DNA of 40,793 nt from Planotetraspora thailandica (GTDB lineage Bacteria > Actinomycetota > Actinomycetes > Streptosporangiales > Streptosporangiaceae), in contig NZ_BOOR01000085.1 of NCBI RefSeq assembly GCF_016863335.1, positions 1 to 40,793 of the forward strand. Direction: 5' to 3'. The notes beneath the pieces are model-generated. The model had not been told where the DNA came from and did no database searches. It saw only the letters and a list, made by a program, of their open reading frames with translations. Below are positions 7,465 to 14,332 of this stretch, in pieces (within the stretch, counting starts at the first letter, position 1; every line of letters begins with the position of its first letter). Both the position numbers and the translations under genes were made by a program.

Positions 7465-7932
7465 CTAGTCGTGCGTGCGGCGGCGGTCGACCTCGGGGGT
7501 GAGGGAGACTCCGCGGCCGGCGCGGGTGTTGAGTACCTCGATGACGTCGGCCAGGCGGTAGCGGCGACGCTGGCCATGCTGCTCGCTGGCGGCGGCCTGG
7601 TCGATGAGTGACCGGTATTGGGTGACGGTGCGGCCGTCGACTCCGAGACGGCGGGCAATCGCGCCGAGCGTGAGGTACTCGTCAGGGTCGCCCGGCACGG
7701 CCAGGCGCTCGGGAGCGGGCTTGTCTCTGGATACTTCCCACTGCGCGCGCCAGGCGTCGAGCTCGGCACGGGCGTAGATGGCGACGCCGGGACCTGGGCT
7801 TGCGCTCGGCCGGCGGCCGACAGGTTGCGGGAAGCCTGGCAGGGGTCGCCAATGGTTACGCACGCTGTCCTCGGTACGGCCCACCGTCTCGGCCCACTCT
7901 GCCAGGGTCACCGGGCCTCGATCGACACTCAC
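7465..7932 (-). CDS. Protein with two HTH domains, MerR/excisionase style
   Basis: 155 aa if started at GTG 7932. The frame stays open upstream, and ATG 8046 inside the dispersed repeat is possible, so the start is uncertain. Residues 7-40 form a first HTH (VTLAEWAETVGRTEDSVRNH) and about 85-140 a second winged-helix-like HTH (EYLTLGAIARRLGVDGRTVT ... RRRYRLADVIEVLNTRAG). The latter has the layout of AlpA/excisionase or MerR N-terminal domains. It is divergent from parA, so it may control that operon or be an element regulator. Confidence 0.7.
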   Translation of the reverse strand: MSVDRGPVTLAEWAETVGRTEDSVRNHWRPLPGFPQPVGRRPSASPGPGVAIYARAELDAWRAQWEVSRDKPAPERLAVPGDPDEYLTLGAIARRLGVDGRTVTQYRSLIDQAAASEQHGQRRRYRLADVIEVLNTRAGRGVSLTPEVDRRRTHD

Positions 7933-7995
7933 GCGCAACAGTTTACCCGATGTAGCTGTTGCGGTTTCGCCGGTCTGAGCGTGGCCCGGTGCCCT

Positions 7996-8111
7996 GCGGC
8001 GAGTGCTCCGGCGCTCTTCCTCGTAGTCCGGGGCCTTGTGGGTCATCCCGTCTGCCTGGGCCGTCTCGACCACGGGGTTCGTGGAGCGGAGGAGGCTCGC
8101 CGTAGGCGACC
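7996..8111. repeat. Dispersed repeat, copy B
   Basis: Partner of 5657-5761, upstream of and in frame with the minus-strand two-HTH gene. The encoded stretch AQADGMTHKAPDYEEERRST parallels AQADGRPADYEEERGST of copy A with an in-frame gap. This suggests the DNA was once coding, or is the true N-terminus of this gene. Confidence 0.65.
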
Positions 8112-8247
8112 GCGTAGCGGCTTGGCCTCCGCAGTGGAGCGGTTCCCGTGGTAGGCCCAGAGAAGGCAGGCGGGCTGACCCACAACCCCAGGCGGCACCA
8201 CCTACGGTCAAGATCGCCTTTCGTGGGTCGGGGCCATCCCGGAGCCT

Positions 8248-8263
8248 GCCTCGCCGGCGAGGC
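8248..8263. promoter_or_regulatory. Perfect palindrome upstream of parA
   Basis: GCCTCGCCGGCGAGGC is a perfect 16-bp palindrome 135 bp before the parA start, in the intergenic region shared with the divergent HTH gene. It could be an operator or partition site. High-GC palindromes also occur by chance in such DNA. Confidence 0.3.
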
Positions 8264-8398
8264 GCGGGGGTTCGGGGGCGGAGCCCCTGAGGTTTCACCG
8301 TCCGAAGCGGATCTGTCGTGTGCGGTGAGCTTGCGCTGGGTGCCTGGGCGCTAGGACGCTGTACTCGCCTGGACAGAGAACGTGGAAAGGGAGTGGCC

Positions 8399-9325
8399 GT
8401 GGGCGCCCTCAGGTTGGCGGAGTACTCGGAGAAGGGGGGCGTCGGAAAGACGAGCGTCACCAACGGGCTCGCGGCGGTCGCGGGCGATCGCGGCATGCGG
8501 GTCCTGGTGATCGACCTCGACTCCCGAGCCACGGCGAGCAAAGAGCTCGGGGTGCCGATCCCGGAGATCGGCGACCCGGAGATCTTCACCCTGAATGACC
8601 TGCTGTACGTGAACCCGGGGGACGATGACCCGCTCGACCCCACGGACGCGATCGCCGACACGATCCACCCGGCCGGGGAGTCCTGGCCGTCGACCGTTCG
8701 TGTACTGCCGGGCGAGCGGAAGCTGGCGAACCGCGAGGCGGACAGCGGGCCGATTGAGATGCGGCTCCGGCAGGGCCTGCGCGCGGTTGCCGGCGAATTC
8801 GACGTGATCCTTTTCGATTTGCCTCCGCGGCCGAGTGGCAAGCTCGTGACGGCCGGGCTGGCGGCGGCTGAAGGCGAGGACGGCGGCGGGGGCGTGCTGA
8901 TCCCGGCGACGCTGACCACGGACGGCCTTGACGGGGTCACGCAGGCGCTGCGCACGGTCAAGCAGATGCGGCAGGGCTACAGTCCGACTCTGTCGGTTGC
9001 GGGGATCGTGCGGAGCATCGTCCCCCGCGATCGGGAGCTGCGGGCAATCCACCGAGAGTTCGACCGGCAGCTCTTCGAGCGTGTCGATCCGAAGCTTGGG
9101 CCGTGGGGTGAGATGGTGCTCGGCGAGCCCCTCCCGGCGGTGGCCTCCTCCTCTGGGGAGGCTGACGCGGATGTGCGGTACCTGGTGCGGCAGTACGCGA
9201 TCCGGGAAGAAGCGCGGTTCGCGCAGGTGCCGATCACGTCGGCGCCGGGCCGGGAGGCAAAGCGACTGGTCGCTACATACGGTGAGATCCTTGATCTCCT
9301 GTTGAAGCGGAAGGAGAACCGGTGA
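8399..9325 (+). CDS. parA: ParA-family partition ATPase
   Basis: 308 aa from GTG 8399, with AAGGGAG 5 nt upstream; GTG 8393 is also possible. The deviant Walker A motif KGGVGKTS is at residues 12-19, the ParA-type Walker A-prime VLVIDLDSRATASK at about 35-48, and Walker B FDVILFDLPP at about 134-143. There is no N-terminal HTH, so it is a small (type Ib or chromosomal-like) ParA. ParA ATPases move plasmid copies over the nucleoid together with a centromere-binding partner. The next gene overlaps by 4 nt (GTGA) and is that partner candidate. Confidence 0.9.
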   Translation: MGALRLAEYSEKGGVGKTSVTNGLAAVAGDRGMRVLVIDLDSRATASKELGVPIPEIGDPEIFTLNDLLYVNPGDDDPLDPTDAIADTIHPAGESWPSTVRVLPGERKLANREADSGPIEMRLRQGLRAVAGEFDVILFDLPPRPSGKLVTAGLAAAEGEDGGGGVLIPATLTTDGLDGVTQALRTVKQMRQGYSPTLSVAGIVRSIVPRDRELRAIHREFDRQLFERVDPKLGPWGEMVLGEPLPAVASSSGEADADVRYLVRQYAIREEARFAQVPITSAPGREAKRLVATYGEILDLLLKRKENR

Positions 9326-10182
9326 GCAGCCTCATCAAGCAGGGCCGGGGACGGTCCGGACTGTCCAAGGCACCGGAGGGTGATCCGGCTGCGCCTCCGC
9401 CGGAGATCGCGCTGCCAGAGCCGCGCCCGGGCGAGGCGAGCCCAGGGGCCGGCGGCGTCCTGGCCGCGCCCGGCGAGGCGGTCGAACGGCTCCGCGAGGC
9501 GGTGCCGCGGCCGTATGAGCCGGTGAGCGACGGCGACCTTCTCGGCGCGCAGGAACGGCGCGACCTGACGACGTGCGAGGCGGCGCTGGAACACCTCCGG
9601 CTGGCGTTCTGGGTCGCCGGCCGGGCCTTGCAGGTGATCCGCGACGCGCGGCTCTACCGGGAGGCGCACGCGACGTTTGAGGACTACTGCCTGGACCGGT
9701 GGAGCATGTCGCGGCCACAGGCGTACCGGCTCATCTCGGAGTGGTCGCTGGCCGAACGTCTGCTCGCCGTGTCTCCCATGGGAGACAAAGTCAGCGAGCG
9801 GCACGTGCGCGAGTTGCTGCCGGTGGCCACCGTGCACGGCGACGACGCGGCCGAACTCGTGTACGCGACGGTCGCGCAGGCGGACGGCGTCCGGGTGACG
9901 GCGGAGCTCCTGCGGGATGTCGTGGCCATCGTGCCGACGCAGTGGGACCCGGCGGCGGCCGTCCTCATCATCAGGGAGTTTCTCGACCGGGACGGCCAGG
10001 GCGACGGCGGGAGCGTCGGCCGGCGTAGCCCTTTCCAGACGCAGACGACGCGTGTGCGGACTGGCTTGGCCGACCTCGCGACCCGGCTCCGCAAGGGCAA
10101 GGGCGGCGATCCTGAGCAGGTGCGGGCGTTCGTCGCGGACGCCCGTCGGCTACTCGACCAGATCGAGCAGAGCATGAGCTGA
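9322..10182 (+). CDS. parB: ParB-like centromere-binding protein
   Basis: 286 aa. GTG 9322 overlaps the parA stop (GTGA), so translation is coupled. Residues 1-55 are a flexible Pro/Gly/Ala-rich arm, of the sort that often contacts ParA. The core (about 70-200) has helical DNA-binding character: ATFEDYCLDRWSMSRPQAYR, followed by DKVSERHVRELLPVA. This resembles the HTH part of ParB/KorB-like proteins in actinomycete plasmids, but the classical ParB CTPase box is not evident. The C-terminus is basic then helical (LADLATRLRKGKGGDPEQVR). A parS-like palindrome lies inside the gene. Its place after parA supports the role. Confidence 0.65.
   Translation: MSSLIKQGRGRSGLSKAPEGDPAAPPPEIALPEPRPGEASPGAGGVLAAPGEAVERLREAVPRPYEPVSDGDLLGAQERRDLTTCEAALEHLRLAFWVAGRALQVIRDARLYREAHATFEDYCLDRWSMSRPQAYRLISEWSLAERLLAVSPMGDKVSERHVRELLPVATVHGDDAAELVYATVAQADGVRVTAELLRDVVAIVPTQWDPAAAVLIIREFLDRDGQGDGGSVGRRSPFQTQTTRVRTGLADLATRLRKGKGGDPEQVRAFVADARRLLDQIEQSMS
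9770..9787. promoter_or_regulatory. parS-like 18-bp perfect palindrome, site 1
   Basis: TGTCTCCCATGGGAGACA is a perfect palindrome within the parB-like gene (encoding SPMGD). The same 18 bp plus 6 flanking bases (24 bp identical) occurs at 18868-18891 on the other strand in a non-coding leader. Size and symmetry resemble canonical parS, which is often located in or near parB. Confidence 0.6.
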
Positions 10183-10204
10183 GCCTGGCCGTAGACAGAC
10201 CAAA

Positions 10205-10235
10205 GGGGCCCGCACACATGGCGTGTGCGGGCCCC
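10205..10235. terminator. Terminator of the par operon
   Basis: GGGGCCCGCACAC pairs perfectly with GTGTGCGGGCCCC around a 5-nt loop, 22 bp after the parB-like stop. It separates the par operon from the convergent SDR/OsmC genes. Confidence 0.85.
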
Positions 10236-10367
10236 TGGCGTTACCGGGCCTACAGAATGTCATGCAACACGACGGCGCTCTGGCTGCGGGACAGATGAGT
10301 GCCGCACGGACACGGCAGTGGTTGTCCGCCGCCTGGACGAGCATTGCCGAAACGCCATCAGGCTTCG

Positions 10368-11261
10368 TCAGCCGTTGGTGGTCTCTTGCGGCTGAGCGAA
10401 GGCCGCAACGTGGTCGTGCGCGAAGTCGGTGATGGTACGGGGCAGGTTACCGGTCAACTTCTGCACGGTGTCGGTGATGTCGGCGCCGTACGTTTGACGC
10501 AGGATGCCGTCGTAGATGGTGGCGATCTGCTCCGCGTATTCAGGGGTCTTGCCATCAGCCATGTAACGGCGCAGGAAGTCCTCCCGGGTGGCGTCAATGT
10601 GGCGGAGAGGCCGACCGACAACCTCCCCCACTCGGACAAGGGCCTGGTCGACAGTGAGTGCTTCCGGGCCTGTCAGCACCAGTTCGCGGTTTTCCGTGGA
10701 GTCGTTCGCGAGTTCAATCGCTGCGACGTCGGCGATATCACGGGAGTTGATCATCGCCATCACACCGTCGCCTATCGGCAGGGGGAGGCGTCCCGAAGAG
10801 TCGATCCAGGGAACGAACTGCAGCAGATTGTCCATGAAGAACGAAGGCCGCAATACCGTATACGAGAGGCCACTGGCCGCGAGTTCCTGCTCTGCCGCAT
10901 GGTGGGCACGGACCACGGCAAGGGGCGCGTCAGGTGAGGGGCCGCCGACGCTGATCTTGACCAGGCGCCGCGCTCCCGCCGCAGACGCTGCCCGGATCAC
11001 GAACTGTTCCTGGGCAAGCTGATCAGGCACCATGCCCGTCATTAGGAACACCGCATCGATGCCGTCCATCAACGCGGGAACGGCAGTCTCGTCCGCCAGA
11101 TTGGCCGCCACCACCTCAACACCTGGCAGCTCCTGGCCGCGCAGGGCTGTGGCATTCTCCTGACGACGCACGACGCCCCTGACGGGCACTCCCTGCTCAG
11201 ACAGCGTGCGCACCACCACGTTACCTACGGTGTGTGATGCCGCGGTTACGAGTACCTTCAT
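10368..11261 (-). CDS. NmrA-like NAD(P)H-binding SDR protein
   Basis: 297 aa from ATG 11261, with GGAGGAA 5 nt upstream. It opens with a Rossmann strand and turn (MKVLVTAASHTVGNVVVRTL, a variant of GxTGxxG with the last glycine kept). Next come the cofactor-binding basic turn VRGVVRRQENA, the strand-4 motif VEVVAANLAD and DAVFLMTG, and the C-terminal substrate lobe. Members of this group (NmrA/QorB-like atypical SDRs) bind NAD(P)(H) and act as quinone or azo reductases, epimerases or redox sensors. It lies 107 bp downstream of the osmC-like gene on the same strand, under likely control of the divergent TetR. Confidence 0.85.
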   Translation of the reverse strand: MKVLVTAASHTVGNVVVRTLSEQGVPVRGVVRRQENATALRGQELPGVEVVAANLADETAVPALMDGIDAVFLMTGMVPDQLAQEQFVIRAASAAGARRLVKISVGGPSPDAPLAVVRAHHAAEQELAASGLSYTVLRPSFFMDNLLQFVPWIDSSGRLPLPIGDGVMAMINSRDIADVAAIELANDSTENRELVLTGPEALTVDQALVRVGEVVGRPLRHIDATREDFLRRYMADGKTPEYAEQIATIYDGILRQTYGADITDTVQKLTGNLPRTITDFAHDHVAAFAQPQETTNG

Positions 11262-11367
11262 GTTGTTCCTCCTCATAGTTGCTACAGCCAGAGCAGACCA
11301 TGCTGTTCGCTGTGGCTGCCATGTGAAATGGATTCCTGGCCCTCGAAAGGCCTTCGAAAAATGCGGG

Positions 11368-11919
11368 TTAGGAGAGTTGCGTGGTAACGGTGACGCCGCG
11401 CACAAGCGTGTCGCGGATCGGGGAGCGCTGCTCGACAAGCTTCACCAGCTCTTCGAGCTCCTCCCGAGTCGCGCCCGGCGCCTCAACGTCAACGGTCACC
11501 CTGACCTCCTGGACGCCGGGAGAAACGCTTTGGTCGATGCCGAGAAAGCCGCTGAGGTCGAAATCCGCCTCGAGCCCGAGCCGGTACTTCTGGAGTTCGA
11601 TTCCCTTGGCGGCGGCGTTCGCCACGAGCGTCACGGTGTAGCAGCCAGCGAGCGCCTGCAGCACGTACTCACCGGGGGAGACTGCGGTATCCCCACCGAG
11701 CAATGCCTCCGGTTCGTCGCTTTCCATGACGAACTTGCCAGCCCGGCTTTCGTCCTTCACGCCGCCCTGCGTTAGAGCACCGGTCGTCGACCGAACCGCC
11801 AGACCACCTTGCCACTCACCCTGTACGGCAAGGGTCACGTGCCCGAGCCGCCGTTCCTCGGTCACGGCATGGACCGTTTCCGCCAACGCAGCAACGTCGA
11901 ACCCATTGATTGTGGTCAT
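11368..11919 (-). CDS. OsmC-family protein lacking the second catalytic Cys
   Basis: 183 aa from ATG 11919, with AAGGAG 8 nt upstream. It has the OsmC/Ohr fold pattern: N-terminal beta half with G.F.M.SDEP, then the helix motif SPGEYVLQALAGCYTVTLVA with the first cysteine, then a beta half ending RDTLVRGVTV. Peroxide-reducing Ohr/OsmC proteins have a second Cys in a CP(V/I) motif; here the position reads RSPIRDTL, with Ser replacing Cys. It may therefore not be a thiol peroxidase but one of the OsmC-like proteins of unclear activity. It is divergent from a TetR gene with a dyad operator between them. Confidence 0.9.
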   Translation of the reverse strand: MTTINGFDVAALAETVHAVTEERRLGHVTLAVQGEWQGGLAVRSTTGALTQGGVKDESRAGKFVMESDEPEALLGGDTAVSPGEYVLQALAGCYTVTLVANAAAKGIELQKYRLGLEADFDLSGFLGIDQSVSPGVQEVRVTVDVEAPGATREELEELVKLVEQRSPIRDTLVRGVTVTTQLS

Positions 11920-12003
11920 GGGCTGCACTCCTTGTTCATGGTGAGGGGTGATCCCGCGCTTTGGCGACTGGCCTAGACTCTGGCCTCGATCAGCCTTAGC
12001 ATT

Positions 12004-12021
12004 ACTTACACGCAAGTAAGT
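12004..12021. promoter_or_regulatory. TetR operator candidate
   Basis: ACTTACACGCAAGTAAGT is an imperfect palindrome in the 153-bp divergent intergenic region between osmC-like and tetR. ACTTAC/GTAAGT half-sites are typical of TetR-family operators. It probably overlaps the promoters in both directions and gives autoregulation. Confidence 0.65.
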
Positions 12022-12072
12022 GTCAACGGTTTCCGCAGAGCGAGATCTGGCTCACAGAAGCGAGGTGCACAG

Positions 12073-12708
12073 GTGAAGAACGACAACGGCACGGCCGCAC
12101 GGCTCGTGGGATTGGCGCGAGAGGTCATGCAGGTGAGTGGGTACGCGGGGCTGCACTACGGCAGCCTCGCCAAGACACTCGGTATCACGCGCGCTGCGGT
12201 GCACCACTACTACCCCAACAAAGTCGACTTGGCTCGCCGTGTGATCGCCGAATACTGCGAGTGGACCCGACAACAGCTCGCGGAGATCGATGTCATGGAC
12301 GCGCCGGTTGACGACAAGATGCGTTCGTACTTCGCCCTCTACCGTTCGATCATCGAGGAAGGTGACGAAAGGCTCTGCCCAGGAGGCATGCTCGCTGCCG
12401 AGGTGATGACCCTGCCGCCCGAGCTCAGGGCAGACGTACGGAAGTTCTTCGATCTCCACGTCACATGGGTGGCCAAGGTTCTCCTCGGCGACGGCTCGAG
12501 GACCGAGCCAGCAGGTGAAGCCGCCAGAGTGGTCGCCGCCCTTCAGGGCGCCCTACTGGTTTCCCGGCTGTACGGGCGCCCGGACAGCTTCGACGCGATC
12601 GTGGACGGACTCATGATCATCGTGCCTACGACAGCGCCAATCCCGACCAAGAGGCCGGCCCGCAAGGCCTCTGTGCCGACCAAGACGAGAAAGAACGAGG
12701 GACGTTGA
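12073..12708 (+). CDS. TetR-family transcriptional regulator
   Basis: 211 aa from GTG 12073. Residues 10-55 carry the Tet[44 protein letters not shown]. The ligand domain contains [19 protein letters not shown], a pattern common in regulators that sense small electrophiles or drugs. The C-terminus is a basic tail ([20 protein letters not shown]). It is divergent from the osmC-SDR pair and presumably represses it and itself through the dyad at 12004. The end of the gene abuts an IS remnant, so the extended tail may be an acquired sequence. Confidence 0.9.
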   Translation: MKNDNGTAARLVGLAREVMQVSGYAGLHYGSLAKTLGITRAAVHHYYPNKVDLARRVIAEYCEWTRQQLAEIDVMDAPVDDKMRSYFALYRSIIEEGDERLCPGGMLAAEVMTLPPELRADVRKFFDLHVTWVAKVLLGDGSRTEPAGEAARVVAALQGALLVSRLYGRPDSFDAIVDGLMIIVPTTAPIPTKRPARKASVPTKTRKNEGR

Positions 12709-12711
12709 GTT

Positions 12712-12825
12712 GAACGAATCCTCAACAGCGCGATCGTCTGCTCGATCACCCAGCGATGTGCTCCGAGCCCGGAGCCGTGCGGAGTGCCCTGGCGCGATAA
12801 CGGGTTTCACTCTCTTGGCCAAGAC
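12712..12825 (-). pseudogene. C-terminal remnant of an IS5-type transposase
   Basis: Read on the minus strand in two frames, this stretch gives KPVIA followed after a 2-nt frame break by [20 protein letters not shown] and IALL. This is the C-terminal signature of actinomycete IS5-group (IS112/IS1647-like) DDE transposases, including the catalytic Glu of the VIEQT region. Only about 110 bp survive, with no terminal repeats, so it is a scar. It lies exactly between the TetR gene and the truncated DUF5131 gene. Confidence 0.75.
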
Positions 12826-13065
12826 CATGCGGCCTCGCCGCCACCGGTACGGCTCGGCCAGGGCGGCGGGGTGGGCCGTAACGGCGAAGCCGGGCCCGCT
12901 GGTTCGCGTGTCACCGTCGTTGGCGTAGCGGGGCTGGCCCATGGCCTGAAGCCGCTTCGCCAGGCGGAGCGCATAGCAGTTGTCGCAGCCGGGAGAGATG
13001 CGGTCGCACCCGGTCACCGGGTTCCACGTCGTCTCCGTCCACTCGATGGTGCTGCTGGTTGACAT
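12826..13065 (-). pseudogene. Truncated DUF5131 (phage Gp37/Gp68-like) gene
   Basis: Starts at ATG 13065 with a GAAGGA site and reads [56 protein letters not shown]. This matches the conserved N-terminal third of Gp37/Gp68 (DUF5131) proteins, including the Cys-rich C-x6-C-x2-C motif. Family members continue with VFVNSMSDLFH after the RxRMV position; here the sequence switches at about 12825 into transposase remnant. About 80 of an expected 250 or so residues remain. It is presumably inactive. Confidence 0.8.
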
Positions 13066-13094
13066 CGGCGTGTCCTTCGGAGGAGGTAGACGGA

Positions 13095-13121
13095 GGCCCC
13101 GGACGGTGGTCGTCCGGGGCC
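13095..13121. terminator. Terminator after small basic gene
   Basis: GGCCCCGGAC pairs perfectly with GTCCGGGGCC around a 7-nt loop. It lies 20 bp past the stop of the minus-strand gene at 13142 and upstream of the truncated DUF5131 gene. Confidence 0.75.
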
Positions 13122-13141
13122 CTGGTCTGGGATCTGGTGGG

Positions 13142-13294
13142 CTACTTCTTGCCGTCCTTGCCCTCCGTTTTCCGCTCCGACGTGCCCGTCTGGACTCGGT
13201 CGACGTTCGAGCCGTGCCGCCAGTCCTTGCTGGTGTTCTCGCTGCGGACCTTGCCCGGGGTGCCGCTGCCCCACGTGCTCTCTGATCGCGCCAT
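13142..13294 (-). CDS. Small basic protein, unknown (first of three)
   Basis: 50 aa from ATG 13294, with AAAGGGAGA 7-8 nt upstream. The product is hydrophilic and low in hydrophobic residues ([20 protein letters not shown] ... [11 protein letters not shown]), ends in a Lys-rich tail and looks disordered. It is bracketed by terminators at 13095 and 13390, so it is its own transcript. Its leader contains GTGTCTCCC...GGGAG, which loosely resembles the parS-like palindrome but with a 5-nt spacer. No family is recognised. Confidence 0.65.
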   Translation of the reverse strand: MARSESTWGSGTPGKVRSENTSKDWRHGSNVDRVQTGTSERKTEGKDGKK

Positions 13295-13389
13295 GATGGT
13301 GTCTCCCTTTGTGGGAGCCCCGGGGTCCGGTCGTTGGTAGCGGAGGACCTCGGGGCCTTTGTCTGTCGGGGGCTGCTGCCCCGGACACA

Positions 13390-13416
13390 CGCCCGGCCCG
13401 GTCGAGCGGCCGGGCG
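13390..13416. terminator. Terminator after two-gene small operon
   Basis: CGCCCGGCC pairs with GGCCGGGCG around a 9-nt loop, 12 bp after the stop at 13429 of the minus-strand small gene. Confidence 0.7.
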
Positions 13417-13428
13417 CGATCCGCGGCC

Positions 13429-13581
13429 TCAGCGCTTCGACTTCCCGGAGTCCCGGCGGGAGTTGATGGCCGTGACCGTGGCGGCCGGCCGAGAGCTGCT
13501 CTGTGTGGTGCCCTTGCGGGTCTGCACCTCAGAGGCTGCGATCAGGTTCTGGCTGTAGTCCTGCAGATCGCGGCGAGTCAC
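13429..13581 (-). CDS. Small basic protein, unknown (second of three)
   Basis: 50 aa from GTG 13581, which overlaps the TGA of the upstream gene (13578-13736) in a GTGA arrangement, strong evidence that it is translated by coupling. The product (MTRRDLQDYSQNLIAASEVQ ... NSRRDSGKSKR) is helical at the N-terminus and basic and Ser-rich at the C-terminus. It is followed directly by a terminator. No family is recognised. Confidence 0.65.
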   Translation of the reverse strand: MTRRDLQDYSQNLIAASEVQTRKGTTQSSSRPAATVTAINSRRDSGKSKR

Positions 13582-13736
13582 TTGTCGCCGCCGCTCTTGC
13601 CCTGGGCCTTCAGCTGCGCGTCGTAGGCGTCGCGCACCGACTGCGGCTCCTTGCCGGGGCCCCAGTTCGAGTGCGGCTTGACGTGCGTGACGGTCGTGAC
13701 CGTCTTACGACGCTCGGTCGGCTGACCCTTTGGCAT
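13578..13736 (-). CDS. Small basic protein, unknown (third of three)
   Basis: 52 aa from ATG 13736, with AGGTAGG 6-8 nt upstream. The sequence MPKGQPTERRKTVTTVTHVK ... DAYDAQLKAQGKSGGDK is basic, with a short predicted helix in the C-terminal half. It is the first gene of a two-gene operon with 13429-13581. The leader holds a GC-rich hairpin (13762-13804). No family is recognised. Confidence 0.65.
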   Translation of the reverse strand: MPKGQPTERRKTVTTVTHVKPHSNWGPGKEPQSVRDAYDAQLKAQGKSGGDK

Positions 13737-13761
13737 GATGGACCTACCTCTCTCTTGAGGT

Positions 13762-13804
13762 GGCCTCGGCGCGGATCTGTCCAGGACGCGCGCCGGGGCC
13801 TTTT
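13762..13804. terminator. Hairpin with T-run in a small gene's leader
   Basis: GGCCTCGGCGCG and CGCGCCGGGGCC pair at 11 of 12 positions around a 15-nt loop and are followed by TTTT on the plus strand. On the minus strand it is in the leader of the gene starting at 13736. It may block read-through in the plus direction or attenuate in the minus direction. Confidence 0.45.
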
Positions 13805-13959
13805 GTGTCTGCTCACCAGGTGGCGTACTCGGTACGAGTGCATCCGGTGTGGTGTGGTCCCAGCGTGGCAAGCTCCTGTTGACAAATCAACTTGCAAACT
13901 AAATTTCTTACCTGCGGGTTAGCTCGTAGACTTGTTGACAATAACGCGATAGTGTTGCG

Positions 13960-13989
13960 TTGACGGCAGCGCTGTACGCTCCGGATATT
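13960..13989 (+). promoter_or_regulatory. Promoter candidate for the transfer operon
   Basis: TTGACG (13960-13965) and GATATT (13984-13989) are separated by 18 bp, 22 bp before the RHH gene start. GTTGAC also occurs at 13878 and 13934 in this AT-rich region; the three copies may be operator half-sites for the RHH protein. Confidence 0.5.
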
Positions 13990-14011
13990 CGGGTGCGACA
14001 GCAAGGAGCGA

Positions 14012-14251
14012 ATGCCGGTGAACGAACCGGATGGTCACAAGAGGTCCGGGCCTGCCGACGACGAAAGGGGGTCCCGGGAAATGTCGACTGCCACGCCGGA
14101 AGCGGTGGCCGAGCAGGTTGTTCAGTTCGGCGGCCGAATCCCGGCGTCCCTGCGGCGCCGCGCCAGAATCGCGGCGGCCGCTCAGGACAAAGACGTTGCG
14201 GAGGTACTGAAGGAAGCCCTTGAGGAGTACCTGAGCCGACGCAACTACTAA
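14012..14251 (+). CDS. Ribbon-helix-helix DNA-binding protein
   Basis: 79 aa from ATG 14012, with AAGGAG upstream. The C-terminal 45 residues show the RHH pattern: a short strand (VVQFGGRIPASL), then helix A (RRRARIAAAAQDKD) and helix B (VAEVLKEALEEYLSRR). The N-terminal 30 residues are a flexible charged arm. RHH proteins at the head of transfer operons are repressors or relaxosome accessory factors. It is the first gene before the DUF2637-like and coupling ATPase genes (81-bp gap) and has GTTGAC repeats in its promoter region, so autoregulation is likely. Confidence 0.75.
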   Translation: MPVNEPDGHKRSGPADDERGSREMSTATPEAVAEQVVQFGGRIPASLRRRARIAAAAQDKDVAEVLKEALEEYLSRRNY

Positions 14252-14332
14252 CTCCATTACCCGGACGACGGTGCAGATCTTGGCGGAAACACACCGCCGC
14301 CCGGGCCCAACACCAGACAGGAGAACTCTCTG

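Noticed and set aside
9322-10182. Canonical ParB with CTPase box
   Set aside because: The classic GxxRR motif region is not visible, so it is called ParB-like only.
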